A stretch of DNA of 64,000 bases from the NCBI GenBank assembly GCA_015709575.1, contig CP054190.1, positions 1,240,001 through 1,304,000 of the forward strand, in the 5' to 3' direction. A program made the translations under genes and the position numbers. Numbering within the stretch: position 1 is the stretch's first letter; the number at the start of each line of letters is the position of its first letter. Of the stretch, positions 33,339 to 42,227 are shown piece by piece. Source of the DNA: Planctomycetia bacterium (lineage in GTDB: Bacteria > Planctomycetota > Phycisphaerae > UBA1845 > Fen-1342). The notes under the pieces were generated by a model that saw only the letters and a program-made list of their open reading frames with translations, ran no database searches and was not told the DNA's origin.

Positions 33339-33810
33339 GCATCGCCTGAGTTGCCGTCCTCGACTCTGGGCAGCGATCGTCGATGAACTCGAACGGCGCG
33401 GCCATCACCGGCACGAAACCGGCGTGTTTCTGCTTGGTGTAGATCGCGCCGGCCGGCGAGAGGTCACCGACTCCGTCTTCTACGACGACCTGGACTCCAA
33501 TGCCTATTCGTCTGGCGTGTGCATTCTGCACGGCGATGCTTTCGCGAAACTCTGGACGTTGTGCAGGGAGCGTCAACTCAGCGTTGTGGCAGACGTGCAT
33601 ACGCACCCTGGCGCCGCGTACCAGAGCGCGTCCGACAAGGCGAACCCCATGATCGCCACCTCCGGTCACATCGCGATCATCGTCCCGGACTTTGCGCGCA
33701 GCGGGGCTTCGAGCGGTGAGTTGGGCGTCTTCGAGTACCGCGGCCAGCACCAGTGGACTGACCGAAGTGGCCAGAAAGACCGCTTCTTCTATCGAGGCTT
33801 CTGGAGTTGA
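33292..33810 (+). CDS. bilC: JAB/JAMM deconjugating protease (BilC-like)
   Basis: 172 residues with all JAMM residues: Glu42 (HETGVFLLG), His103 and His105 (DVHTHPG), Ser112 and Asp115 (QSASD). The spacing HxHx6SxxD is one residue shorter than the common HxHx7SxxD. Zinc-dependent deconjugation of the Ubl is expected. The ATG at 33292 lies 47 nt inside bilB, giving the N-terminus [13 protein letters not shown]. Part of the Ubl-E2-JAB-E1 block. Confidence 0.88.
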   Translation: MSFSIKATIRAWLLPEHRLSCRPRLWAAIVDELERRGHHRHETGVFLLGVDRAGRREVTDSVFYDDLDSNAYSSGVCILHGDAFAKLWTLCRERQLSVVADVHTHPGAAYQSASDKANPMIATSGHIAIIVPDFARSGASSGELGVFEYRGQHQWTDRSGQKDRFFYRGFWS

Positions 33811-33814
33811 TCGC

Positions 33815-35257
33815 ATGAACGGCCCGATCGACCACGGCACCCTGCATCGCACCGCGAAGTACTTCATGGACAATGGGCGCGCCGAGACCCATGAGGAAGC
33901 CATGTCGCTCCTGAAGTCGTTCGGGCTCACCGTGCATGTTGGCCCTGAGATCGCGAGTTCGGTACATCATCAGACAGCGTTGATCACGCTTGTCAACGTC
34001 GCGCGCCGGACCCTGCTCGCAGGCATCGAGGTCGTGGCGATGCCCGACGTGACGAGTGTCACGCCCCTTGCGTCCGGTCACAACTTGCGCCAAGCGATCC
34101 ACGACCTCGGGGGCCGGCTGGTGCACTCGCCGCGCCCCGACTGGCCATGCGCCATCATCGGGGCCGCGTCACCCGGACTGCTGACGGTCCCCGCATGGAG
34201 GCTGACGTGGTCGGGCTGGCGCGGCGGCGCGGTACCGGTTTGCATAGGCGGGCGACTCTCGGACGAAACCACCGTGCCGCTGGCCCCCGCACTTGCCGCC
34301 GCTGCCTGCACCGCGGAAGCCTTCGCCTACTTCGCTCAGGACCATGTCATGGCCGGAAGACGTGCGCTCGGACTCTCGTTGTGGAACCCGGTTGCGGACT
34401 GGATGGCGGATGATCCGGCGGAACCGCTCCTGTCGTTTCTTCCTTCTCGGCTATGGATCATCGGACTAGGGAACCTTGGCCAGGCGTTCGCGTGGTTGCT
34501 TGCGGCCTTGCCCTATGACGATCCGGCGCAGGTGCAGATTGTGCTTCAGGACTTCGATAGGATCGCCGTATCGAACGACAGCACGTCGTTGCTGTCCCAC
34601 CTGAAAGACGTTGGCCGCAAGAAGACCCGCGTGGTCGCCGACTGGCTGGAAGCGCGCGGCTTCGACACTTCGCTTGAAGAACGACGATTTGGAGAATGGA
34701 CGCACCGTGCCGACCATGAACCCGGCGCGGCGCTATGCGGCGTGGACAACGCGCTTGCCCGCATTGCGCTGGATGGGGCTGGCTTCGGCCTTGTCGTCGA
34801 GACCGGGCTTGGCGCCGGCCCGCAAGCGTTCCGAAGCATCTCCATGCATACGTTCCCGGCGTCCAGGACTGCCGCGGAAATCTGGACCCGTCAGGTCGCT
34901 TCTGGCCCTGAGAACCCTGAGTCCATGCCGGCGTATCAAGCACTCAAACGACAGGGCATAGACCGTTGCGGGCTCACACAGCTCGCGTCACGGACCGTTG
35001 GCGTGCCGTTCGTCGGCCTGATCGCCGGATGCCTGTCAATTGGGGAGCTCTTGCGCCGACTGCACCAAGGCTCCGCCATCGAGGTCCTGTCTACGTCAGC
35101 AGCTGCTCTGGATCATGTCGAGATGACGCAGCACCCCGCGACCGTCTATGACTTTGGTCACGTCACCGCGGCCCAGCCGCCTCAGGGGCACCGACCACAA
35201 CGCCCGTCAACAGCGGAGATGCAGGCCATGCTCGACGGAGCTCATTCAAGTCGGTAA
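33815..35257 (+). CDS. bilD: E1-like activating enzyme (BilD-like, ThiF fold)
   Basis: 480 residues. The C-terminal half is a ThiF/E1 adenylation domain: nucleotide motif IIGLGNLGQ (215-223), LQDFD (244-248), CGVDNALARIA (308-318, with the conserved Asp311) and candidate catalytic Cys385 (DRCGLTQLA). The N-terminal ~205 residues are the extra E1 domain of Bil proteins. It would adenylate the C-terminal Gly of the Ubl. ATG 4 nt after the bilC stop. Its 3' end overlaps the convergent PLD nuclease gene by 95 nt. Confidence 0.88.
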   Translation: MNGPIDHGTLHRTAKYFMDNGRAETHEEAMSLLKSFGLTVHVGPEIASSVHHQTALITLVNVARRTLLAGIEVVAMPDVTSVTPLASGHNLRQAIHDLGGRLVHSPRPDWPCAIIGAASPGLLTVPAWRLTWSGWRGGAVPVCIGGRLSDETTVPLAPALAAAACTAEAFAYFAQDHVMAGRRALGLSLWNPVADWMADDPAEPLLSFLPSRLWIIGLGNLGQAFAWLLAALPYDDPAQVQIVLQDFDRIAVSNDSTSLLSHLKDVGRKKTRVVADWLEARGFDTSLEERRFGEWTHRADHEPGAALCGVDNALARIALDGAGFGLVVETGLGAGPQAFRSISMHTFPASRTAAEIWTRQVASGPENPESMPAYQALKRQGIDRCGLTQLASRTVGVPFVGLIAGCLSIGELLRRLHQGSAIEVLSTSAAALDHVEMTQHPATVYDFGHVTAAQPPQGHRPQRPSTAEMQAMLDGAHSSR

Positions 35258-36305
35258 TCGCCCGTGGATCGCCTCGCCCCGCTTTCGGAAGCCGGTTGAG
35301 AAGTTCCGCCGATTCCCGATATCCAGTTTCACCGGGCATCAGCAACACATACGCGAATGAACGCGCTTGCAGTTCTCGAAACACAGCGATCGGTTTCCCA
35401 TCAGCCGGATAGGTCGCCCCGTGATGCGACCCGAGTTCGATCTTGTGATTCAAGTTTCGCTCACTCAAGACACAAGGGCGCACCTCGAGGTCGCCGAAGG
35501 TCCCATCCAGCCGGCACTCTCGAAGGTACACACGCTGTGTCGAGTTCGGTTGCACACGGAAGAACTGCTCAATGACCTCTTTGTTGAAGTGCACTTGGTG
35601 CCAGCGTCCGCCCGCCCGCGGCACGCTTGAGACCAGAATGCGATCCACATCGTTAGTCGTGACCGGAGCGGCTTCCTCCGCTCCAAACGGCTCGGCCGGC
35701 TCCGCGCCAGGTACTGGGGTCGCATCCGGTTCTGTCTCTTCACGAACACGCGCCCGTGCGCGCACGACATTCAAGGCCGCTCGCTCAAGCGCAGCGTCAT
35801 CGATCGCCCGAATGTCCGCGGCGTGATCCTGCAAGAACTGGTCCCACGACGCCAGACTCAGGCGCTCCCGCGGTCCCGCCCGCACGACACTGAATGCCTC
35901 GAAATTCTGACGCAACCCTCCTGGCGTCAGGTTCCCCGATCCAACGATCACCGACCGGCGCCCATCGCCGTATGTGAAATGCGATATCTTCGGGTGGAAC
36001 AGTCCCGCCGTCCGGTTCCAAAACACCCGAACCATCATGCGCTGGTACGTGGCCTCAAGCTCGCGGAGCCGCTCAAGCGTGCCCCGATTGGTAATGGCAT
36101 CGATTCCCACCAACAGTGACATCGAACCGCGGCCCAGGAACTGGACCACTTCGGGGTCAGCAAGCAACGCGTCAACACCACCCCGCGACGCGAAGGCGAA
36201 CATCCCACGCCACTCCGCCGCGTCACGCACCGCGGAGATGATCGCCTCGAACAGGTAGACTGTGCTCGGCGAAGTCGGGTCTTGGAGGTGGAACTCGTAT
36301 TCCAT
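35163..36305 (-). CDS. PLD-superfamily nuclease (putative restriction nuclease)
   Basis: 380 residues from ATG 36303-36305, 8 nt after the upstream methyltransferase stop; a longer frame from 36548 would overlap that gene. A single HxK motif GLFHPKISHF (His104, Lys106), with VGSGNLTPGGL (121-131) supplying the Asn/Ser part, defines a PLD catalytic half. PLD nucleases act as dimers and include restriction enzymes. The C-terminal 200 residues may recognise DNA. Together with two upstream methyltransferases it suggests a restriction-modification-like defence. Confidence 0.75.
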   Translation of the reverse strand: MEYEFHLQDPTSPSTVYLFEAIISAVRDAAEWRGMFAFASRGGVDALLADPEVVQFLGRGSMSLLVGIDAITNRGTLERLRELEATYQRMMVRVFWNRTAGLFHPKISHFTYGDGRRSVIVGSGNLTPGGLRQNFEAFSVVRAGPRERLSLASWDQFLQDHAADIRAIDDAALERAALNVVRARARVREETEPDATPVPGAEPAEPFGAEEAAPVTTNDVDRILVSSVPRAGGRWHQVHFNKEVIEQFFRVQPNSTQRVYLRECRLDGTFGDLEVRPCVLSERNLNHKIELGSHHGATYPADGKPIAVFRELQARSFAYVLLMPGETGYRESAELLNRLPKAGRGDPRAITDLNELRRAWPASPLLTGVVVGAPEAAGPR

Positions 36306-36313
36306 CGCGTGCC

Positions 36314-37243
36314 TCAGGACAGCAAGCGGCCGCCAGCGTGGCCATTCAAGCGCACTGATCGCCGTGAATCGCCATTGTCCGGTGTCATGCGCATCAACTC
36401 CGCATAGGGTTGAACCTTCGGACCCTTGGTCTTCCGGGACGGCGGTTTCGCGAAGACCAGGATGTACTCGTGGACATTCTTGAAGAGGAAGTTCGGCGGG
36501 AACGGGTAGCTGCCGAAGATCGGCCGCTGAGCATTGGCGGAACCCCATCGCCCGCCCGTGCCGTCCTTGGACCAGACGATTTCAGTCACCATCACGAACC
36601 CGATATCACGCAGCAGGACGCCGAAGTCAGCCGCCAGCGGGAACGTCAGCAGACCATGATCGGTGTGCTGGTTCACATTGGCGGTAACCAAGCAGAACTT
36701 CCGGCCCGGCTCAAGCACCCGGAAGCACTCCTCGAAGACCGGACGAATCTCGGAGAGGAACTGCCGGTAGCCCGCTACCTTCCCCAGGTTTGCTGACCCA
36801 CGCCCATAGTCGGCCTTGTTCCAGTATGGCGGGCTGGTCACGACGAGCGACACCGTACCGTCCTTGATTGCGCTCAAGTCCCGGCTGTCACCATGCATCG
36901 CTTCCAGCAGCTCTGCCGCGGACAGCGAGCCATTGCGAAGATGGCGGCAGTCGCGGCGGATGACATCGACGTACTTGGAGCTTTGGTCAACGCAGATCAC
37001 GTGCCGCCCCAGCGGAACGGCAGCCTGCGCCGTCGTGCCCGTCCCAGCGAACGGATCGAGCACCGTCTCGCCATGAAACGTGAAGAGCTTGATGAGGCGC
37101 TTGGGAATCTCCGCCGGGAAGACGGCGGGATGCTCCGAATGCGTGGTGTTGGCAATGTGCCACACCGTCTTTGTGTACTCACGCCATTCTTCCTTCGTGA
37201 GCTTGCTCTTTTCTTTGACTTTCGCGCTGACAGTATGCGTCAT
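36314..37243 (-). CDS. DNA methyltransferase with SPPY motif (probable N4-cytosine)
   Basis: 309 residues. Motif I DPFAGTGTT (63-71) precedes motif IV TSPPYW (136-141), and the C-terminal part holds FPPNFLFKNVHEYILVFAKP. SPPY favours N4-cytosine methylation. The ATG at 37243 forms ATGA with the preceding stop and has GGAAG upstream; an ATG at 37258 is possible. Second methyltransferase of a leftward four-gene cluster ending in a PLD nuclease. Confidence 0.85.
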   Translation of the reverse strand: MTHTVSAKVKEKSKLTKEEWREYTKTVWHIANTTHSEHPAVFPAEIPKRLIKLFTFHGETVLDPFAGTGTTAQAAVPLGRHVICVDQSSKYVDVIRRDCRHLRNGSLSAAELLEAMHGDSRDLSAIKDGTVSLVVTSPPYWNKADYGRGSANLGKVAGYRQFLSEIRPVFEECFRVLEPGRKFCLVTANVNQHTDHGLLTFPLAADFGVLLRDIGFVMVTEIVWSKDGTGGRWGSANAQRPIFGSYPFPPNFLFKNVHEYILVFAKPPSRKTKGPKVQPYAELMRMTPDNGDSRRSVRLNGHAGGRLLS

Positions 37244-39456
37244 GATGGTGCTTCCCATTCGTTGAATTGGGCAGTGAACCGCTGCCTCCGCTCATCGGCC
37301 GTATCCACAGTAACTACCTGCCGCACGAACTCCCGGAGTCGATCTGCGAAACCAGATTCGATGCCTGCCGCCGAGAGCAGTATCCCGTCGATTCGGTCGC
37401 GGATCCTTTCGCATCCATGCGGGCGGTAAGCGACCGTTTGCCGTCCGCCGTTGACGCTCACGATCTGGCACCGCTGAACGGCGCGCCAGAACTCAGAGCC
37501 GAGCGTGCCGAGCGAGTCCCGCTCCGCTGCCGAAAAAGTCGCCAGCGAAAACGGGAGTTCCTCTAGAAAACTGCGCGAAACGTGAAACCCGTCACCCAGC
37601 ACGTGCCATAGCCAGAAGGTCGCGCGGCTGGCGAGGATTGCCATCGCCATCGACGCCGTCGCTTCATCGGCGAACTCGAAGCAATGCAACCGGCTCTCGC
37701 TCCACGGGGCCTTCGGCGCCGGGAGCGATTCATGCGGGCGAAACACGTTGAGGAAGTTGTACGCCGTGCCAGCCACGAACACGCGCGGCGCGCCCTCGCC
37801 GATGCAGGCGTCAGCCGGGAAGCATGCACTGGCACTTACCCAAATCGACCGCAAGCGGTGAGGGCTGCGTTCGAGCGTGGCAAACGCATGGGCGGCATCT
37901 TGGCCGCACAGCTTCGGGATGCCTTCGCCGATGCTCCCATCTTCCAGGCGAGTGAAGTCGATGCTCCCAAAGAGACTGCCCCGGGTGCGGCTCGTCCATT
38001 TCCGCAGCGGCCCTGTTTCGATTACTGCCGGTCGTCCGCGTTCCGGATAATCGCTCCGCTCTGCCCGAAGAATGATCGTGTTCCGCGTCTTCACATCCTC
38101 GCCGAACAGCGCATGAGGTTCACGGTCGAAGAATGCGAAACGCCAGCACCCGCCGCTTTGTCCGATCGCACGCCGGCAGGCCCGCATTTGCGATCCGCCG
38201 TGGAACGCAAGCGACAGCGGCACCACCATCCCGGCGGCACTTCGTCCCGGTCGAGCCAGCCGCCACATCATTTCCACGAAGAGTGGAAAGAGATCGCCCT
38301 TCCCGTGTCCGGAGAACGACGCGAACCTTGTTTCAAGGGAAGAAGCGTCGTCCCTTGCCCCGATCGCCGCATATGGCGGATTCCCCAGCACAACATCGGC
38401 CCCGTCAGCAATCTCAGGCAGCACGTCGGCCACGAAGTGCGCTCTCCCAAAGAGCCCGTGCGCCGCGCCTGACTTCCTCGCATCCCTGCACGGCGGAACA
38501 TACTCGGACCTGAGCCGCTCGCGTAGCCCGGCACGGGCTTGATCCTGCGCGGCTCCCGACGGTTGACATTCGATCGTCAGCGCATCCGCGACGACGATGT
38601 TCAGGCGCAGGCTGTGCCATGAGCCCCACGCAGAGGCCGGCGTGCCATTGGCGGAGAGTATTTCCCCCAACATGACAAAGCACGCGCTTTGCACCGCCAG
38701 AGGATCGACATCGAACCCGAACAGGCATTGTTCTGCGAAGGCAAGCCGATCAAGCGGCGCGTCACGGCCCGCACCCACGCAGTGAAGGACGGCCTTGAGG
38801 AACACGCCCGTCCCGCAAGCCGGATCGAGGTATCGAAGCGACTCCGCATGACCGCCGTGATTCTGGATGGCCGTTGCCGCAATGTACTCCGCGACATCAG
38901 CGGGCGTGTAGAAGACCCCTCCCGCCCGCTTTGCGTCGCGAGCGCGCCGAGTTCCAGGATCCTTCAGTACGCTGGCACGACTGCCGGGCCCATGAGCATC
39001 AAGCACGTAGGGCAGCAGGTCGTGCAGGTCGTCATCGTGGGCAATGCGCTCCAGCCACTTGGTTGCCTTCCGGTCGGCAACCTCGCCGATGAGGTCCGCT
39101 ACGCTGACGACCCCCTCCGTCTCGCCGACAAACCACTTTTCCGCATCCCGGAGAGTCGCGCTCCGCTCCAGCGAGCCTTGAAGTCTGCCGACCAGGCGAA
39201 TGGCGACGAGCCCCCAGGCGGCAAGGCTCCAAGCCGGTGTGCCATTCGCCAGCGTGCCGTTTGGCGAACGGCCGCCGAGCAGCGATTCCCAAGCCTCCTG
39301 CACTCTGCCGTGGTCCTTGAGAGCAGCCTCCACCACAGCGACAGCCTGCCGGACAAAGCTGGCGCGCTCTTCCGTCGCGAGACTCACTGTCGAGCCCGGC
39401 CCCGGGATGGAGAGCCTTTGACGCATACGTTCATCCTTGATCAACGTTTGCGTCAA
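37240..39456 (-). CDS. N6-adenine DNA methyltransferase (Eco57I/type IIG-like)
   Basis: 738 residues. FYTPADVAEYIA (182-193) and DPACGTGVFL (211-220) form the N-terminal and SAM motifs; NPPY at 359-362 is the adenine-type catalytic motif. The C-terminal ~300 residues probably read DNA sequence. Length fits the Eco57I/BREX PglX-like group, but no nuclease motif is obvious. It starts in an ATGA overlap with the RHH gene. It may modify host sites while the PLD protein cuts foreign DNA. Confidence 0.88.
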   Translation of the reverse strand: MTQTLIKDERMRQRLSIPGPGSTVSLATEERASFVRQAVAVVEAALKDHGRVQEAWESLLGGRSPNGTLANGTPAWSLAAWGLVAIRLVGRLQGSLERSATLRDAEKWFVGETEGVVSVADLIGEVADRKATKWLERIAHDDDLHDLLPYVLDAHGPGSRASVLKDPGTRRARDAKRAGGVFYTPADVAEYIAATAIQNHGGHAESLRYLDPACGTGVFLKAVLHCVGAGRDAPLDRLAFAEQCLFGFDVDPLAVQSACFVMLGEILSANGTPASAWGSWHSLRLNIVVADALTIECQPSGAAQDQARAGLRERLRSEYVPPCRDARKSGAAHGLFGRAHFVADVLPEIADGADVVLGNPPYAAIGARDDASSLETRFASFSGHGKGDLFPLFVEMMWRLARPGRSAAGMVVPLSLAFHGGSQMRACRRAIGQSGGCWRFAFFDREPHALFGEDVKTRNTIILRAERSDYPERGRPAVIETGPLRKWTSRTRGSLFGSIDFTRLEDGSIGEGIPKLCGQDAAHAFATLERSPHRLRSIWVSASACFPADACIGEGAPRVFVAGTAYNFLNVFRPHESLPAPKAPWSESRLHCFEFADEATASMAMAILASRATFWLWHVLGDGFHVSRSFLEELPFSLATFSAAERDSLGTLGSEFWRAVQRCQIVSVNGGRQTVAYRPHGCERIRDRIDGILLSAAGIESGFADRLREFVRQVVTVDTADERRQRFTAQFNEWEAPS

Positions 39457-39656
39457 GCGCCAGTCTCCGTGTTCGGCGATGCCCGGAAAAGCGGAGACCG
39501 CGCGGTGAGGTATGCACTGACCGCATCGCGTACAACCCAGGCGATCGACACCTTCTTCTCACGGGCGACCGCTTCCAGTTCCGTGTAGTCGGGCCGCTTG
39601 AAGCTCACCGACACGCGGACTATGTCATCCGGCTTCTTGCGCTTGGTGCTTTTCAT
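39453..39656 (-). CDS. Ribbon-helix-helix regulator
   Basis: 67 residues from ATG 39654-39656. DDIVRVSVSFKRPDYTELEA and VAREKKVSIAWVVRDAVSAY is a CopG/Arc-like RHH. It is the first gene of the leftward methyltransferase-nuclease cluster and overlaps the next start. It probably represses the operon through the direct repeats at 39682-39700. Confidence 0.75.
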   Translation of the reverse strand: MKSTKRKKPDDIVRVSVSFKRPDYTELEAVAREKKVSIAWVVRDAVSAYLTARSPLFRASPNTETGA

Positions 39657-39681
39657 CGAACCGCATCCTCGTCTTGATATG

Positions 39682-39700
39682 CACCACCGTACACCACCGT
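39682..39700. promoter_or_regulatory. Candidate RHH operator
   Basis: CACCACCGT occurs twice with a 10-bp period (39682-39690, 39692-39700), and the second copy continues to a CACCAC-C-GTGGTG palindrome. It lies 26 nt upstream of the RHH gene start. Tandem half-sites one helical turn apart are typical of RHH operators. Confidence 0.5.
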
Positions 39701-39783
39701 GGTGCAAGAATCAAGCAGGCAGCCCTTAAGGCTACCGAACCGTGGACATGCCCGATGCCCCAAAGACCGGCATTCCGGCAGCC

Positions 39784-39856
39784 TGAGCGATAGCGGAGCT
39801 TGCTATCGCTCACGTCTTGCCGTATTGTGAGCGATAAAGAGGATCGCTATCGCTCA
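39784..39856. promoter_or_regulatory. Two palindromic operators at the fic start
   Basis: TGAGCGATAGC (39784-39794) with GCTATCGCTCA (39802-39812) is a perfect 11-bp inverted repeat. TGAGCGATA (39828-39836) with TATCGCTCA (39848-39856) is a perfect 9-bp pair sharing the same half-site; its last base is the A of the fic ATG. Binding there would block initiation, suggesting tight autorepression. Confidence 0.75.
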
Positions 39857-41022
39857 TGCCCTGGAACTGGAAACAGCTCGATTGGCCCGATTTTACCTGG
39901 AATGGCCCCCGGATCGCCAAGGCGGAGGAGCGGTTTTTGCTCGCCAGCGGGGTGTTTCTGGGCACGATCAAGCACCTGGACGCCGAGGATCGCGACCGCC
40001 TCACCGTCGAAACCATGAGCGATGAGGCCGTCACCACCTCGCAGATCGAAGGCGAGATTTTGGACCGGGACAGCGTCCAGTCCTCCATCCGGCGACAGCT
40101 GGGCCTGGCCAGCGATGGCCGCCGGGTGAAGCCTGCGGAGCAAGGCATCGCCGAGATGATGGTCGATCTCTACCGCCATTTCGACGCGCCCCTTGAAGAC
40201 GCGACGCTGTTCGCGTGGCACCGCCTGGTCGTTCACGGCCGCACCGACCTCCGCGATGTCGGCCGCTACCGCACGCACACCGACCCCATGCAGGTCGTGT
40301 CAGGGAGGCTCGATGAGCCGATCGTGCATTTCGAGGCGCCCCCTTCCGAGGCGGTCGGCGGCGAGATGAAGCGCTTCATCGACTGGTTCAATCGCACGCC
40401 GCCGGGAGGCAAGCAGCCGCTGCCCGCGTTAACGCGGGCCGGCATCGCTCACCTGTACTTCGAGAGCATCCACCCCTTCGAGGACGGCAACGGGCGCATC
40501 GGACGGGTGATCGCCGAGAAAGCCCTTGCCCAAAGTCTCGGCCGGGCGACGTTGACGGCGCTCGCCGCCACCATACTGGTCAAGCGGCGCTCGTACTACG
40601 AAGCGCTCGAAGCCGCCAACAAGCGCAACGAGATTACGGATTGGCTCGCCTGGTTTGCGGCGACCAGCCTCGAAGCGCAGCAACGCACCCTCTCGCAGGT
40701 CGAGTTCCTGATCGACAAGGCCAAACTGCTCGACCGCCTGCGCGGTCAGTTGAACCCACGCCAGGAGAGCGTGCTTCTGCGCATGTTCCGAGAGGGACCG
40801 GAAGGCTTCAAGGGCGGCCTCAGCGCCGGCAACTACGCCAGCATCGCCAAGGCCTCGCCCGCGACCGCTACCCGCGATCTTGCCGAGATGGTCGAGAAGG
40901 GGGCTCTGACCCGCACGGGCGAACGGCGTCACACGCGGTACCACCTGCCCATCCCGCTGCGGCCCGTTCCGCGGATCGCGATTGACGAGTCAGGCGAGAT
41001 CGTCACCACGGAAAAGCCATGA
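39856..41022 (+). CDS. Fic-family AMP-transferase with inhibitory helix and C-terminal winged helix
   Basis: 388 residues. N-terminal inhibitory motif TSQIEG (61-66, (S/T)xxxEG) identifies class II Fic. The Fic active site is HPFEDGNGR (206-214) with catalytic His206. The C-terminal ~90 residues (SAGNYASIAKASPATATRDL, AEMVEKGALTRTGERRHTRY) form a winged HTH that probably binds the two palindromes overlapping its start. Fic proteins transfer AMP to target hydroxyls; self-inhibition would be intramolecular. Probably a stand-alone, autoregulated gene. Confidence 0.92.
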   Translation: MPWNWKQLDWPDFTWNGPRIAKAEERFLLASGVFLGTIKHLDAEDRDRLTVETMSDEAVTTSQIEGEILDRDSVQSSIRRQLGLASDGRRVKPAEQGIAEMMVDLYRHFDAPLEDATLFAWHRLVVHGRTDLRDVGRYRTHTDPMQVVSGRLDEPIVHFEAPPSEAVGGEMKRFIDWFNRTPPGGKQPLPALTRAGIAHLYFESIHPFEDGNGRIGRVIAEKALAQSLGRATLTALAATILVKRRSYYEALEAANKRNEITDWLAWFAATSLEAQQRTLSQVEFLIDKAKLLDRLRGQLNPRQESVLLRMFREGPEGFKGGLSAGNYASIAKASPATATRDLAEMVEKGALTRTGERRHTRYHLPIPLRPVPRIAIDESGEIVTTEKP

Positions 41023-41163
41023 CGCACGAGCCAACCGACCGCGTTGATGGAGCGGGAGACGCGGCCCCTCTCCCGCTCCAAGCCTCACCCTCTACCCCCC
41101 ACGAGCGAGGTTTACAACGCAATCCCCTTGCGCATCAGAGTCCAAGGCCTTATACTCGTGCCC

Positions 41164-41409
41164 ATGGCAAAGCTCCCCAAGTACACACTCGAAAAGAATG
41201 AAAAGAAAGACCGATGGGACCTCGTGAACGATGCGACCGATCGCACCGTGAAGAGCTTCGAGACCAAGACTGACGCGACGCGCGGCGGTGCTTTGGAAAA
41301 GGCGGTCGGCGCAGGCGGCGGATCGGTCAAGATCCAGAAGGAAAACGGCCGCTTTCAGGAAGAGCGAACCTATCCGCGTTCCGCCGACCCCAAGAAGTCA
41401 CCGGGTTGA
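41164..41409 (+). CDS. DUF2188-like small protein
   Basis: 81 residues. KKDRWDLVNDATDRTVKSFE, TKTDATRGGALEKAV and GGGSVKIQKENGRFQEERTY match the DUF2188 pattern of a small alpha-beta repeat. ATG 41164 chosen because upstream residues in the longer frame do not fit. Function unknown. About 140 nt after fic. Confidence 0.7.
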   Translation: MAKLPKYTLEKNEKKDRWDLVNDATDRTVKSFETKTDATRGGALEKAVGAGGGSVKIQKENGRFQEERTYPRSADPKKSPG

Positions 41410-42227
41410 CCAGGCGACGGTCGGCCCGAACCGCTGCGGCCAGCCGAGTTGATCGAAACGAGCTGTGACGCCCAGGCCAGCGCTTTCACGCTTTCACGAC
41501 CTCCCGTGCTACGCCGCCCGTTCAAACTGCACCCAGAAAACCGCCCGGATCGACTGCAGAATCAGCGTCCTGTCGCTCTGCGGGGCGTTGCGGTGACGGG
41601 CATAGCGTGCCCCCGCTAGTTGAAACGTCGTATCGAAATGATGCGACCCGCCAGTTAACGCGCGACGCCCGGGCAGAGACGCCTGGGCGTTGTCGTTTCT
41701 ATCGCGAGGTTCCGCAAGGGTTTAGCGCTGTGCCGGACGCGGCCGTGTCTCTTGACGCCAGCGTCTCGGTGCCACGGATCGGTGCTTTTCGAACCGTCGG
41801 CCCCGACGGTCTGCCCGTTGTCTCTGAGTCTCTGCGCGTCGCCGACCGCGGGGTTAACGGCGATCCATAACCGCACGGGCGGCCATGTCTCGCGCTGACA
41901 TAACCCGATCGACCGTCGCGAAAGAAAAGTCTCGGGTTATGGCGGTTCTGACATGCCCCACCGAACCGAACCCCCAAGGTTCGGCGCGCCTGAGCGAAAC
42001 GAACCATGAAGGTTCGGATCGCAGGAGCGGACCGCACATCGAAATCCGCCCGCCGGGGGTTATGACGCGCGACAGGCCGGCGGGATTGATCAGTCCGGCG
42101 CGCGCTCGGGCGGCACGCCGTGGCCGGACGGCAATGCGGAACCCGCCGACGTCTTGGAACGACGCTGGTTGACATGCGCGCGGGCTCGTGGAACTGCGCA
42201 AGGCTCGGATTGGGACAAATGGACAAC
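41410..42227. other. 818-bp stretch without a convincing gene
   Basis: Only short chance frames. Some structure is visible: ATAACCCG (41899-41906) pairs with CGGGTTAT (41933-41940), and GGTTAT recurs nearby. No coding signal or known RNA motif recognised. It separates the defence island from the Rhs array and may hold decayed coding sequence. Confidence 0.5.

Noticed and set aside
35163-39707. DISARM system
   Set aside because: The PLD protein and methyltransferases resemble parts of it, but the DISARM helicase and DUF1998 genes are missing.
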